Shown: positions 10,401 to 19,929 of the stretch, piece by piece | Layout: every line of letters begins with the position of its first letter | Numbering within the stretch: the first letter of the stretch is position 1 | NCBI GenBank assembly: GCA_949825045.1 | Contig: OX463808.1 | Coordinates: forward strand, 28,395,674-28,459,673 | Direction of reading: 5' to 3' | Source of the DNA: Argyresthia goedartella | Lineage: Eukaryota > Arthropoda > Insecta > Lepidoptera > Argyresthiidae | Length of the DNA: 64,000 nucleotides | Translations under genes and position numbers: made by a program | Notes under the pieces: generated by a model | What the model was told of the DNA's origin: nothing | The model's database searches: none | Seen by the model: only the letters and a program-made list of their open reading frames with translations

Positions 10401-13400
10401 TGTGCCAACGTGACCCCTTTTGAATATAAAGAATGAATCTCCTACAAAAGTCTGTTGCCCTGGTACTTGATGGAAAGTTGAAGGGAGGAAGAGAGGGTGT
10501 ACCATGGGTAGATTTTTTTGAAAGCCCATAACCGCTATTGCAATGCTAGTGAGAGCTGAAAAATGCATTTGTGTGAGTCACACGTGGGGATAATGCGTGT
10601 AAGTGAGAGACCAAAAGCACTGTAGTCTACAGTTACGAGAAAACAATAACCGGACTGAGAATAAAGTATTTAATAGCTACAATATTAAAGGCTGACAAAC
10701 AAGTTCACCTGATTGTATTCACTATGTGTGGATAGTTCCGCCAAAGATGGAGGGTCTGTTAGTTCCTCTGTTGTCACTCCAACTAGCAGTGGCCATACTT
10801 TTTTCCGATAATCATCTGTAACAAATGATTTCAGACATTATTCGGATGTTATATTTGATAGCAATTTATTCCCGTTTTAAAATGTAACCCTCAAATGGAA
10901 TCAACATTTATTTCCCAAATTTGAAACTTAATTGCCTTAGTAATTACAAAATCTATAAATTAAATTAAAAATTACGCATTCATTTAAATGAAATACAATA
11001 CCATAAATATGCCAAGCGCTTGATCATAACTAAACTAAGAAAATACAAAACTAAACATCTATGAAAATAAACCACCTCAAGAAACTGTAGCCAGTCAATT
11101 ATTTTTGCAAATATAAAGTATTAACATTAACATTTATATACAAGCACATACATTGCTTCTGGCCCCACACTAGGATACCCTGTGTCGTCTGTGTCGTGGG
11201 AACCAGAAACAGAGACATCACACACATATAAACATCCAAGACCTGATTTTTTAGGGTTCCGTACCCGAAGGGTTCCAAACGGGACCCTATTACTAAGACT
11301 CCGCTGTCCGTCCGTCCGTCTGTCACCAGGCTGTATCTCACGAACCGTGATAGTTAGACAGTTGAAATTTTCACAGATGATGTATTTATGTTGCCGCTAT
11401 AACAACAAATACTAAAAAACAGGATAAAAGAAATATTTAAGGGGGCTCCCATACAACAATTCTTTCAATACCACATACAAACTTATGGATGCACCTGGTT
11501 ACGTAAATGGAGTGTGAAAGTAACCGCACCAATAACTTTGTAAACAATATTTTGCTGTGTAAAATCCAAACTATTCACTCCACACCATCGCTTCTATTGA
11601 ATGGTGGTACGGAACCCTTCGTGCGTGATTTAGACTCGCACTTGACCGGTTTTCTTTCTTTATACCCTGCAGGGGATAGAACATGGGACCTCTCCCATTG
11701 TAGGCAGACCCACAACCGCAGCGCCAAAAAGGTCATAATATGTATGTTAGCAAGAACCTTACAAGATTTTCAAAAATTATCGATACCTGTATTGTTGACC
11801 TAAGAAATAATCATAGACTAGTTCCACCCTGGTTTAGACTAGCGAAGACTACAACAAGGAGATGGAGATTTTGAAATTGCCATTTGAGCATTTTAAATAC
11901 CATGTAATTACTAAGTAGTTGAATATTGTAATAAACCTTTTAAGACAAAGTTGTCTTAAAAGGTTTATTACAATATTCAAGATTACATAAATGACAAGAC
12001 TGCATGGCGATAATCTTAATACAGAACTGGGTGTTAATAATCTTGTAATTATTTAATCCTGCATGTTATAAATTATAATTAATATTGTAACATTTGTACT
12101 GGTTAAACATAACCAATTTTTAAAAGAGATCTACTATCTGTGGGAGTTTCTTGGCACTTTGACTTTGAAACACCTGCACCAAAGGCACTAGTTTGCAGCA
12201 TTACAGCGCTGCACAGCTAGTGTGATCCTATATAACAGGAACAACTCAGAACGTTGGTCAAAACCTCAGTCCCTCAAGCAACGCCCAATATCCTTGATAA
12301 AGGCCTTACCCTGCAAACCCCATACCCCTGTGGTCTTGACTGCCACAAGAATGAACAGATAACTTCTCATTATAGCTATTATTATGAGAAATTTATTAAG
12401 CAAAAGATTCATGAAAATAAGTACAGAGAATATAAATAAGATATTCATTCTAGTTCAAGACGTGTGGGACTGCCGCTCCATCCTCATATAGGCCTGTGCG
12501 ATTCCACCTATGGCGGGTGCCGCGGATGCACATGCTGCTAGCCCTGATGATGGCGGTTTGAATTCTTGCTCGTAGCCAGCCCATTATTGTGGCAGGGGTC
12601 CGGTTCCAGCGGTCCGCCAGCGTTTCGGCGAGGTGTTTAGTGAATGATATCATTTGTGGAGCAAAAACTCCGTCGACAGAGGTTACTAATGGGGGTGAAG
12701 GTGGTGTGGCGCGTCTCGCATGGGTCGCAGTACTTCCTTTTCTTTTCTTCTTCAGCTGAACGAAGGACAGCCGCTACGGGGCGTGATGCGTGGGAGGGAG
12801 CGTCGGTGTCTATGACACGGATATAAAATAACGCCTCCCTCTGGGCAATCCATACCCCCCCACAAGCCAAGTCTCCGCGCAGCCCATTATCGCCTTCGGA
12901 GATGACTGGCTCTTTCGTAACGTTTCCCCAGGCTTGCTGGCACAGTTCAGAGAAAAGATCCCTTATTTCTTTATGTCTGCGTGTGATAAGGCCACCTGTT
13001 ATAGCTATTATTTGATTAGCCCCAAATAGTTGATTCGCTTGGATACATTTACGACAAAAGTGCATTATCCTAACCAGTTTACTAGATAAGCATGAAGAAA
13101 ACAAAAAAAAAAAAAAACAAACATCGCATCACATCTTTACCCATATAATGGAGGTACAATTGTGCCCACAATTTGCAAGTTATTCATAACTCCATTTTGC
13201 GTGAGTGAATTGAGTTTTAAAATACCTGTAAATTATTGATAACATACCAAGTATGAGGCCACCCTTGCTCTTGGCAAATTTTTGCCATCTCTCCAGGCGA
13301 GTGTCGGGATCGTGCAGACATTTCTCGATCTCCTTTCGCTTCTCGATGATGTCAGCATCCTCAACGTCATCATCTACAAATACGTTTTATGATTACCAAT

Positions 13401-13709
13401 CAGGTAAATACTACTCAGTAATTATAGCTATCTTTCATCACGATCTGCAGAGTAGCCTTTCAATTTTCAAGGATAAGCGAAGAGATGGCATGTCTGGAGA
13501 TTGTGCGGAGTTGTAACACCAAAAAGAAGTAAATAACTACAACATTTGTTTACAATACCTTGGTCAAATTTTAATTCCGAGGGGGTAGAGATTTCATCGA
13601 TATTTTTAGTGTTGACAAGTTCTTGGGCCCGTTTTTTCGACTGCGGCGAACAGTCCCCATTCATATTATACTTATTTCCGATGATATCGTCGGCGTTATT
13701 CGACTCCAT
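4238..13709 (-). CDS. TBC1D20: TBC1D20-like Rab GTPase-activating protein (N-terminal five exons)
   Basis: Five exons join in consistent phase: 13709-13559, 13373-13248, 10815-10709, 7695-7558 and 4440-4238. They give 241 codons plus 2 nt. Exons 3-5 encode the start of a Rab-GAP TBC domain. The arginine-finger motif (IxxDxxR) appears as VVLDVNR, with Arg near residue 135. The glutamine-finger motif appears as YYQ near residue 174, exactly at the exon 4/5 junction, followed by GYHD. The order R..VWPLL, ...YNQ, DVNRSL.RFPPG, YYQGYHD matches the TBC1D20 family, whose human member is an ER-associated GAP for RAB1/RAB18 with a C-terminal membrane anchor. The rest of the TBC domain and any anchor lie beyond the left edge. 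Introns 2, 3 and 4 are full of transposon debris. Introns are inferred, with no transcript evidence. Confidence 0.88.
4735..4925 (+). pseudogene. RTE-like non-LTR retrotransposon 3' tail
   Basis: One reading frame gives WRPRTGKRSVGRPAARWSDD followed by ...YVQQWTR. This is a characteristic C-terminal tail of insect RTE-like reverse transcriptases. It is truncated at the 5' side and followed by an A/G-rich run. It lies in TBC1D20 intron 4. Confidence 0.7.
4960..5120 (+). repeat. Degenerate 18-20-bp minisatellite (gacatctgtcaaaatc)
   Basis: About eight imperfect units of the form tgacatctgtcaaaatca follow one another. The same unit, with 'cacctgtcaaaaatagt' spelling, recurs inside the fold-back element at 10014-10356. 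A ggggtggcagaggcac motif at 4669-4684 precedes this array, as it does there, so both arrays probably belong to one element family. Confidence 0.6.
5215..5365 (+). repeat. Loose tandem array of 'aaaggcataa' units
   Basis: The decamer aaaggcataa or a close variant recurs about six times at 20-35-bp intervals in very AT-rich DNA. It precedes the MULE relic. No function is apparent. Confidence 0.4.
5504..6640 (+). pseudogene. Decayed MULE (Mutator-like) transposase with FLYWCH-like segment
   Basis: The 5' part (5504-5677) encodes a segment resembling a degenerate FLYWCH zinc finger (TNRGGVKIM ... YKCNSRLI ... H.I), the DNA-binding module usual in animal MULE transposases. After several stops, 6260-6510 encodes TIHGCVDSETFPCIFALC...K..TYN..L..IVEYCEENN...IIMDFKK. 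This matches the MULE transposase core around its conserved DF(E) segment, with Lys-Lys in place of the usual Glu-Lys. Further matching text (LYRKLQ, ALTFLKENIPLYFD) follows to about 6640. Frameshifts and stops make it non-functional. The segment 6135-6265 also resembles 18900-19035, so a second repeat may be embedded. Confidence 0.65.
6680..6955 (+). mobile_element. tRNA-derived SINE framed by 33-bp inverted repeats
   Basis: The arms 6680-6712 and 6923-6955 are reverse complements with one mismatch. Between them lies a SINE: a pol III A box (tggcgcagcgg, 6727-6737), a B box (ggttcgatcc, 6770-6779), and a body ending near '...gtatataaatgtttatgtta'. The same body appears in reverse at 11112-11249 and 38258-38420, and as a scrap near 54020-54050, so the SINE is a family. 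The inverted repeats are not present at the other copies, so they belong to the host site or to a separate element. Confidence 0.7.
6956..7557. other. TBC1D20 intron 4, no further feature
   Basis: AT-rich intronic sequence with no recognised coding or repeat content. Confidence 0.4.
7558..7695 (-). CDS. TBC1D20: TBC1D20 exon 4 (arginine finger)
   Basis: 138 nt, phase 0 to phase 0. The acceptor is ctcccccag|GTG and the donor is CAG|GTAGGA. It encodes 46 residues from VVLDVNRSLKRFPPG to LQYYQ, carrying the IxxDxxR-type arginine finger and the YxQ glutamine finger of TBC GAPs. Confidence 0.92.
8428..8510. repeat. Perfect 39-bp palindrome with 5-nt loop
   Basis: The arms 8428-8466 and 8472-8510 are exact reverse complements; the loop is gtata. 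The arm text includes gcgaccattacaattagg and gcgcaccttgcagtac. It could be a miniature transposon consisting almost only of its ends, or a hairpin RNA source. No flanking target duplication was identified. Confidence 0.85.
9559..9606. repeat. 20-bp hairpin, two mismatches
   Basis: Arms 9559-9578 (ctgtctccgagtcttcattc) and 9587-9606 pair with two mismatches around an 8-nt loop. In RNA both mismatches would be G-U pairs on one strand. Its role is unknown. Confidence 0.5.
10014..10356. mobile_element. Fold-back element with internal 'gacacctgtcaaaaatagt' repeats
   Basis: The left end reads atggggtggca and the right end reads tgccaccccat. Inside, the text is roughly mirrored (tttgacaggtgttat versus gacacctgtcaataaaaat). 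Near the right end, gacacctgtcaaaaatagt repeats in tandem about three times. A non-autonomous DNA element is likely. Confidence 0.6.
10709..10815 (-). CDS. TBC1D20: TBC1D20 exon 3
   Basis: 107 nt, phase 1 in and phase 0 out; acceptor tgttacag|AT, donor CAG|GTGAAC. It encodes DYRKKVWPLLVGV...ELSTHSEYNQ, matching the 'R+KVWP.LL' entry to the TBC domain. Confidence 0.87.
11112..11249 (-). mobile_element. SINE fragment, same family as 6713-6922
   Basis: Reverse complement of the SINE body: catacattgcttctgg, ccccacactaggatac, gtgggaaccagaaac, aacatccaagacctg. The tRNA-like head is missing. It abuts the next repeat at about 11247. Confidence 0.7.
11247..11653 (+). repeat. Abundant lepidopteran dispersed repeat, copy A
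   Basis: It runs from tttttagggttccgta to gactcgcacttgaccgg. It closely matches 58238-58660 along its whole length, including the unusual middle section (cttatggatgcacctggtt). From memory this is a very common lepidopteran repeat type. It carries a short gtccgtccgtc microsatellite. Confidence 0.75.
11919..11980. repeat. Perfect 30-bp palindrome with 2-nt loop
   Basis: The arms 11919-11948 and 11951-11980 are exact reverse complements (ttgaatattgtaataaacc... and its mirror); the loop is ag. Such near-loopless palindromes are unstable in genomes, so it may be recent. Confidence 0.85.
12470..13104 (-). pseudogene. Decayed retroelement-associated ORF (FDVRV-type domain)
   Basis: In the minus strand, 13104-12660 reads GLITRRHKEIRDLFSELCQQAW, then GGVWIAQREALFYIRVIDTD and EEEKKRKYCDPCETRHTTFTP. 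After a frameshift, 12650-12470 reads FTKHLAETLADRWNR...MGWLRARI...SMCIRGTRH. From memory this domain (RH.EIRD..., FDVRV..., WLR.R...CIRG) recurs widely in animal genomes next to retroelement reverse transcriptases. I cannot name the element with certainty. The usual Asp before VRV is Tyr here. Confidence 0.55.
13131..13203 (+). repeat. Short dispersed repeat (cataattgtgcccac... family)
   Basis: Matches part of 33727-33815: acaattgtgcccaca, gttattcataactccattttgcgtg. Related scraps lie at 44578-44643 and 53161-53200. It sits immediately outside TBC1D20 exon 2. Confidence 0.55.
13248..13373 (-). CDS. TBC1D20: TBC1D20 exon 2
   Basis: 126 nt, phase 1 to phase 1; acceptor tttgtag|AT, donor CTTG|GTATGT. 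It encodes DDVEDADIIEKRKEIEKCLH then RLERWQKFAKSKGGLIL, the charged region before the TBC domain in this family (compare 'GGLL'). Confidence 0.83.
13559..13709 (-). CDS. TBC1D20: TBC1D20 exon 1 with start codon
   Basis: The ATG at 13709-13707 opens MESNNADDIIGNKYNMNGDC, followed by a lysine-rich segment, and the exon ends CAAG|GTATTG in phase 1. It was chosen because its phase matches exon 2 exactly and its donor is good. The N-terminus of this family is poorly conserved, so the start rests on frame and splice logic. Confidence 0.72.
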
Positions 13710-14564
13710 AGCAATAAATTACAATTTATTCGAGCGGAAACATTTCACCATTTTCTCTCAAAAAATACAATGACATTTTAAATTACGTTTAGAAACAGTT
13801 TCAGTATTTTGAATGAAAATCAATATGTACAAGAGTTTGACGATAAAAACTAATTTCCTTAATCATATTTCACTTTTTTATTTTATTTCAACTTATTGAT
13901 TTGTAATTAATTATCAGTTTTGTTTAAATTATAGAAAAAGAACAGGGTAATTTTAAAACAAACCAAAGCGTTTATTTATTGTAACTCATGAGTTCTGAAC
14001 GTAAACAAGTGACATTTCCTATCGCTTCATTCTACGCAAATGCTACATTTAAAATAATAGTAAAGTACAAAGTCCATGAGACTCCCTCACAAGGGGCAAA
14101 GGACTTTACGTAAATGTTATAATGCTTACTTGTATTTGATTTAACACATTAACTTTGAAAAGTAAACTGGGTGGGAAATGAAGTTCCGCATTCTGCAGAA
14201 CGGCACGGGGCGTCACGTCACCAACAGCACATATACCTGATGGTCCACGAAACTGCTGGTTTTACTGGTCCTCCAGTAAAACCAGCAGTTTTACTGGTGG
14301 ACCACTGGTGTGTCTACCACACACACCATCCATCAGCCAGATCGATCCCTTCCTTCATTGCAAAGCATAAAATATATCGTACTTGTACTTTCGTACTTTC
14401 AAGCAAAGGTCCTCCTTGGTTGCTTGTTGCCTTGCTTGTCAAAAAAGATAGCCATCGGGATTTAGGTTGGGATCTAAAAAAAAATAGAAATTCGTAAGTC
14501 CGCAAAAAAACATAAAAATTTCGATTACCTACTGATCACCAGAAAATATTTTGTAGACGCAGCC
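13710..14564. promoter_or_regulatory. Divergent intergenic region between TBC1D20 and the 253-aa gene
   Basis: The two start codons face away from each other across 855 bp, so both promoters must lie here or in upstream exons. It contains an imperfect palindrome with a perfect 19-bp core (14250-14291). No clear TATA box was assigned for either gene. Confidence 0.45.
14250..14291. repeat. 19-bp perfect hairpin core in the divergent region
   Basis: Arms 14250-14268 (aaactgctggttttactgg) and 14273-14291 are exact reverse complements around tcct. Weaker pairing (tggtccac / gtggacca) extends outward, interrupted by a few extra bases on the right arm. Confidence 0.7.
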
Positions 14565-15326
14565 ATGGATTGTACTTTAGACCAAAATGTACAAATTAGA
14601 AAGATCGAAGACATCATCGACATCCAGAAAGCAAAAGGTAAATTTACCGAGCGACAGGTAGCTTTCAATCTGCCATCCGATTCCGAAAGCACCAAATCTG
14701 CTTATCTCGCCAAGAGCCTGGACTCTGGGCTGAGCAAACTGAAGCCAGTCGCCAGGAAGAAGAAGTATAAGAAACGTCGCTCTAGACGGCGGTCACGTCA
14801 GCTACCCGACGTCGTGTCCTGGCCCAGTGACTCCGACGTGACAGTGTTGAGGATGAAGCTCTGCATCACCAACGATATGAAGGAAACTATGCAGGTCCCA
14901 GGCGACGGACTCCATCACCCGGACAGCTCCTCCATGGTGAATCTTGCTACTCTGATAATGCAGTCCAATTCACGCTCTAAACACAGCCTCGTTGAAGAAT
15001 ACCTCATGCCCTTGACTTCCTGGGAAGAAGGACTGGACGAGAACAACATCAAAAAACCTGCAGTCCGTCATTCTGATAAAGAGCAACTCCCTACTGAAGA
15101 GTTTTTCCACGGTAGTGTAATCAAGCAGCAGAAAGCCACCCAAGCCTTTTTGGGAGTCAAGGACAGTGGCACAATCTCACAGGGTGGCAGTAAGTCCAAA
15201 ATCGCGCGTTTCCTTCGTCTCTACTTCTGTCCCTGTTGCACATGTTTGTACAAAATGGAGAACCAGAGAGATGAATCTGCAACCTACGAATACGACACCA
15301 TAAACGAGCAGCAAATAGAGCTGTAA
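14565..15326 (+). CDS. Uncharacterised basic 253-aa protein, single exon
   Basis: A full open frame with a favourable start context (gcagccATGG) and a stop at 15324-15326. The composition is gene-like and richer in G+C than its surroundings. Residues ~61-78 form a strong basic cluster (ARKKKYKKRRSRRRSR), a likely nuclear or nucleolar localisation or RNA/DNA-contact segment. Near the C-terminus is a cysteine cluster, YFCPCCTCLYK, flanked by hydrophobic and basic residues, which could be a lipidation site or a small metal-binding patch. No transmembrane helix, signal peptide or transposon motif is visible, and I do not recognise the family. The start could sit just after a splice acceptor (ttttgtag), so a 5' non-coding exon is possible. 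An AATAAA at 15656-15661 could serve for polyadenylation. Confidence 0.72.
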   Translation: MDCTLDQNVQIRKIEDIIDIQKAKGKFTERQVAFNLPSDSESTKSAYLAKSLDSGLSKLKPVARKKKYKKRRSRRRSRQLPDVVSWPSDSDVTVLRMKLCITNDMKETMQVPGDGLHHPDSSSMVNLATLIMQSNSRSKHSLVEEYLMPLTSWEEGLDENNIKKPAVRHSDKEQLPTEEFFHGSVIKQQKATQAFLGVKDSGTISQGGSKSKIARFLRLYFCPCCTCLYKMENQRDESATYEYDTINEQQIEL

Positions 15327-15655
15327 TGTACCTAACGATAAATTGTAACAGATGTCTACATTATACGTGAATGCATTTTGAGTTTATCAGGTTCTATATT
15401 TTAGTAGGTAATTATTTTAGCTGTCATGGTGTCATGGTAATTAACTATAACAAACATAAGGCATATCAGTGATCGGAGTAGGCAGAGCTATTTTATGTAC
15501 TTGCCATATGTAAGAGTAATATGGATACTCCCCGAATCCCGGGAATTGCTTTTCAAGTAGAAAAATAATAAAAAGCTATTTTCGCCTTAACGAGTAATAA
15601 AAGAATACACTTCCTCTCCGACGGGTAAGTATAAGGACGGGCTTAAGGATAGTAA

Positions 15656-15661
15656 AATAAA
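15656..15661 (+). terminator. Candidate poly(A) signal AATAAA
   Basis: First canonical AATAAA downstream of the 253-aa frame (330 bp past the stop). AATAAA-like strings are common in this AT-rich DNA, so the assignment is tentative. Confidence 0.35.
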
Positions 15662-15853
15662 TATGTAGATAGAAACTTGATTCATTAAACCACATTTATT
15701 TTTTATGTAACAATTTCTTCGACGCGTATTTATACAAGACAACAATAATTTAATATTTTTATTCTGAAGTTGTACATACAAGAACATACAAATTATTTGT
15801 TCCTCAAAAATCAAAATACAGTATATACAGTAGAACAATAAAACTCTTAATTA

Positions 15854-15857
<4 letters not shown>

Positions 15858-15904
<47 letters not shown>
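15858..15904. repeat. (AT)n microsatellite
   Basis: About 23 uninterrupted ta/at dinucleotides. Confidence 0.95.
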
Positions 15905-15908
<4 letters not shown>

Positions 15909-15977
15909 TATCTTATTATTATTATATTAATAATGATCTACACGTTTAAACAACAATTTACTTATTTAAACAATAAT

Positions 15978-17451
15978 GTCATTGGTCTATTTCTTGGTCT
16001 GATTCGTTTTCAGCTTCACTAGAAAACTGAGTATGACCTAAGTTAAAATAAATTACCATTATTTTTTTAAAAAATTCTAATTTTAGCCTATTTCTTTTTA
16101 CATCTAACACCTATTTATATGTGGAAAAGGAGCATTCGACATCTGTGGATGTTAGTGGAGCAAATTTATATGACAAAATTTCGTCATTTACTTCATTTTT
16201 CGTCAATTTTTCTTCATATTCTCTGAGGATATCAATTTCAGGATTCCTATCAATTTTATTTTTATTCTATCAGAATCACATTCATTTAAAGCAGCTCTGA
16301 CTTGATCAAAAGCCTAAAATGAGTCGCTTAGTGCTAAATTTTGTTTGTGCAACTCTTTTAATGGAAATAAAATAATCGTATAATGATTTTGTATTATACT
16401 AATTGATTCCGTAGATTTTATTTTTCTAGAATATTTTTCGCATTTCGTATTGCCATTGATTCAGAGCTGTTTAATCGAAAAACAACATTTATTATTTCTT
16501 CATAATATGATGCAGCTTCAAGCCAAGTACCCCATCTAGTTATCACTGGTTGTGGAGGAAGAGGTAAGTTTGGATACGTATCTATCAAAAAAAATATTCT
16601 GCGGGGGGCTTTTAAAAATATTTTTTTCACATTTGATATTAACATATCTACATCATGGTACTCTAACCGTATTTGTTCTCATACGCGATGAAGAGCGTGT
16701 GCCAAACAGGTAACATGTTTAAATTGAGGTAAAACAGTTTTCAAATTTCGGCCTGCAGACAACATGTGTGCTACACTATCAGTACATAATACTAAAACAT
16801 TATGAACTTTTCTTTCAAAGTTGTCTTGCCAAATATTTTTAAACATTCGATTACAAAATTTGAAATGGTTTGGCCATTGACCTCCTCGAGCATTCTACAG
16901 GCGGTTAAATAAAGTCGACCAGAAAAGTTTTCATTTAATGGCTTTACTAAGAAATGCACAATATAACGACCTAAAAAGTCAGTTGTCTCATCAATCGTTA
17001 TCCAAAGTTTCTCATCTTTAAGGTTATTATAGAGAGAGGCAATTTTATTTTTATAAAATTTGCCCAAATATACTTTTCGTAATTGTGACTCGTTAGGCAC
17101 TTTTTTGCTATTGCAATTACAACAGCAAACACCAATCATGTTTTTTTGAAAAAAGTCTTTGAAGGCATTATTTTTCATTTGCGACCAGGGGATGTTACAA
17201 AGAATTAAAAACTTAATGAGGTCAAAATAAAAATCTTCTTGAGGCTGTTTGTATGTTCCTCGATGTTGGGCACCTATAATATGTCGATTAATATTAGATT
17301 TTTTTACTGATAAATGGCTTTCACACTTGGTGCAGTAAATAGTACAGCTAGCAGCGTCAAAAATCAGCTCAGGATAGTCACGTATCCACTTTTGCACTGT
17401 TTCAGGCTTGACAGATCTTGACGCCATGTCGTAGTACTTCACGTGAATCAA
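15978..17451 (-). pseudogene. hAT-superfamily transposase relic
   Basis: Reading leftward from 17451, an open frame encodes a BED-like/CGGBP1-like N-terminus (CTKCESHLSVKKSNINRHI) and then LWITIDETTDFLGRYIVHFLVKPL, the DUF659-type hAT core with its conserved Asp. After frameshifts come VTCLAHALHRV and LPPQPVITRWGTWLEAASYY near 16550-16720, the classic hAT C-terminal half. It ends near 15980 with FSSEAENESDQEIDQ. Stops and frameshifts (for example near 16790) show it is inactive. The probable original start is the ATG at 17427-17425. No terminal inverted repeats or 8-bp duplications were identified. Confidence 0.8.
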
Positions 17452-19405
17452 AATATTGTTAAATTAGAAATGGTGAGTAGAGTCACATCAACTAAGTGGT
17501 AAAACACACTGATTTGTTCGAAATACAAAACTAGTACAAATATGTATTCCTAGTGCAAAGTTTGAAAATGTAAAGGCAATTAAAAGTTTTGAATTTACGC
17601 TAAGAGAGGGTACGGTAATTGTAAGCAAATAGTACACTCACTGCTGTTCAAAAATAGTTCGTATATGCACGAACTGCAAATACCTCAGTGTAAGACTCCT
17701 GTATTTTATCGTATAGCTAATTAATACACCCTAATAAGTTTTTAAGTTAATATTAACACGTGCGTGACATAATATTCAAAGTAAAGAAAACACTGAGGTT
17801 AGCTAACAAGAAAAGGCTTTGCATTTTGCACGAATAACACTGTTGGTACTCTAGTTTTTGTATTCAAAATGTTATTTATTAGTTTGATTTAAGGGCTTAG
17901 CTCCACTGCATAGTCGGGTCGCATGTCTCTTAGGTATGTAGGGGACGGCGCTTTACAAATGAGTGAGACAGAACGCGCCTTTTCTCGCTCATTTCTATAT
18001 ATATCGCGCGGTCCCCTTTAGACCAAAGAAACTTGCGTCCCGTCTATGCAGTAGGGTCCTTATACATTTGACTTAACTATTATTTCAAGGTAGAATAAGA
18101 TTAATAAATAAGTTTTAGTCAAATTTTTACTTTTTACAATCTATCTCTGTTCTCTGCCTAACCCACTGGGTAATACAGGCTTGAGTGTTCTATACAATTT
18201 ATGTCTCTGCCCACCCCTTTGCGGATTTACGGGCGTGAGCGTACATTATAATTATTATTATTACTTTTTACAAAAAAAAAACAGACTTAACAAATTAGTA
18301 ATTATCCAATAAAACAACTCCAAACATCCAATCCAGTAAGGTCAAATCAGAGTCTGTAAATGCTGTCCGAAGTGGTAGTAGCAAGGAGGTTCCAGAAGCC
18401 AGTAAACAATCCAGGGTCAAAAGAAATTTACCACACAACAAAACACAATAGGAAGCAAACAACCACACTCTAAGAACCGAGGTAATCGAGTGAGACAACA
18501 TTTGACAACAAGTTACTATCGGTGAACAATTGAATTCTAGTGGTGCAGAAAAAGTCAAAAACAGGTGTGTCACTCTTGTTTTCGTTTCGTTTCGAGGAAC
18601 ACCCCGCTATTGTTTTCGTTTGTTTCTATAATGCGGCGATATCACGACGAGTTTCAACAAAGCGGCAACGTCGCACGTTAGAAAAAAAGTTTGTCAACGT
18701 GTTGCTGATATAAAATTTACAATGTCGCTCATGCGCTTATTGCCTTACATAAACCATGTTTTATACTTATTGATAAAAACAATTATATTCATTAAAATCC
18801 CTGAGTATCAGTCCAAATCCCATGGATTATCCATATTAACATCAATGTTTGCGGTCAATGAACCTAAATAGCTCTGCCTACTACGATCACTGTATATAAC
18901 ATATGGTAAACCTCGCTCCAAGATTAAGAGCGCTGTGGGACGTTGGCGGGAATTACTGCGCATATGTACAGGTATTGAAAAGTGACTACTGTGCATTCAA
19001 GGCCACCGCTCATAACTCGTGGCGTGAGGTATACTACGAGTATAACAATAACATACGGTAGATTAGCCCTGTGTCCTTTTTATAGGTAACTAATTAGAGT
19101 CTAGGTCCTAGAGCGATAGTTATCAGTTATTTATCATATCACTAGCTTTTTCCCGCCGCTGAGGCCCCGTGGTATACGGTTTTACGCCATGCTTTGGAAT
19201 GTGTTCAGAAGAGGGAGTAAATGATTTCACGACTGTTTGTGATACCTATGCATGGAAAAGACAATGCATGAAGAACCAGAAATCTACTAAGGTACTAGTA
19301 CTATCTAAGTAAATAATTAAGTAAGTGCTCTCTTTTCTGGCACGTTCCAAAGCATGACCTTAAAACGAATATCACGCAGTCGTAACCGCGGGTAAAAGCT
19401 ATTAA
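17452..19405. other. Repeat-rich intergenic stretch, no gene seen
   Basis: No supported gene. The segment 18900-19035 (agattaagagcgctg, aaagtgactact) matches part of 6135-6265, so both are copies of one dispersed repeat. The 92-codon minus frame at 18295-18573 is not supported. Confidence 0.45.
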
Positions 19406-19910
19406 GCTTTATATATTCCAAATTTCATCCAATGATCATCCTACGGAAACAGTAATATTTTTCTCGATTAAATATAGCCAATATGTTAAGTTAGGGTATA
19501 AGCTATATACATTGCAAATTTAATCCAAATCTGTCCAGCCGTTTTAGCGTGAAAGAGTAACAAATATTAAAACACACACAAACATAAACTTTCGCAATTA
19601 TAATATAAGTAGGACTATATGTTAAGTCAGGGTATAAGTTATATACATTCAAAATGTTATCTAATGATCATCATACAGGAACAGTAATAATTTTTCTCGA
19701 TTAAAGATAGCATTATATGTTAAGTTATGGTCTAAGCTATATAAATTCCAAATTTCATCCAGTGATCATCCTATGGAAACATTTATTATTTTTCGGGATA
19801 AAAGATAGTCTTTATGTTAAGTCAGGGCATAACCTATACATATAACTTCCAAATTTCTAAATCCGTCCAGCCGTTTCAAGGAAAGAGTAACAAACATATA
19901 AAAAAACAAA
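19406..19910 (+). repeat. Three to four diverged tandem units, ~110-130 bp
   Basis: The phrase aattccaaatttcatcc ... gatcatcctacggaaacag ... ttctcgattaaa ... atgttaagtt(c)agggta is repeated with drift. Between units is gtccagccgttttagcgtgaaagagtaacaaa, a tail typical of lepidopteran retroposons. It probably arose by internal duplication of a retroposon 3' end. Confidence 0.6.
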
Positions 19911-19929
19911 ATTAAAAATTTTGAAAAAA

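Larger units (their letters stand above)
7696..10708. other. TBC1D20 intron 3
   Basis: A 3.0-kb intron holding a perfect palindrome (8428-8510), a small hairpin (9559-9606) and a fold-back element (10014-10356). A 113-codon minus-strand frame at 9150-9491 shows no family features. The rest is AT-rich and unrecognised. Confidence 0.5.
10816..13247. other. TBC1D20 intron 2
   Basis: A 2.4-kb intron containing a SINE fragment (11112-11249), a long dispersed repeat (11247-11653), a perfect palindrome (11919-11980), a decayed retroelement ORF (12470-13104) and a short dispersed repeat (13131-13203). Confidence 0.55.
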
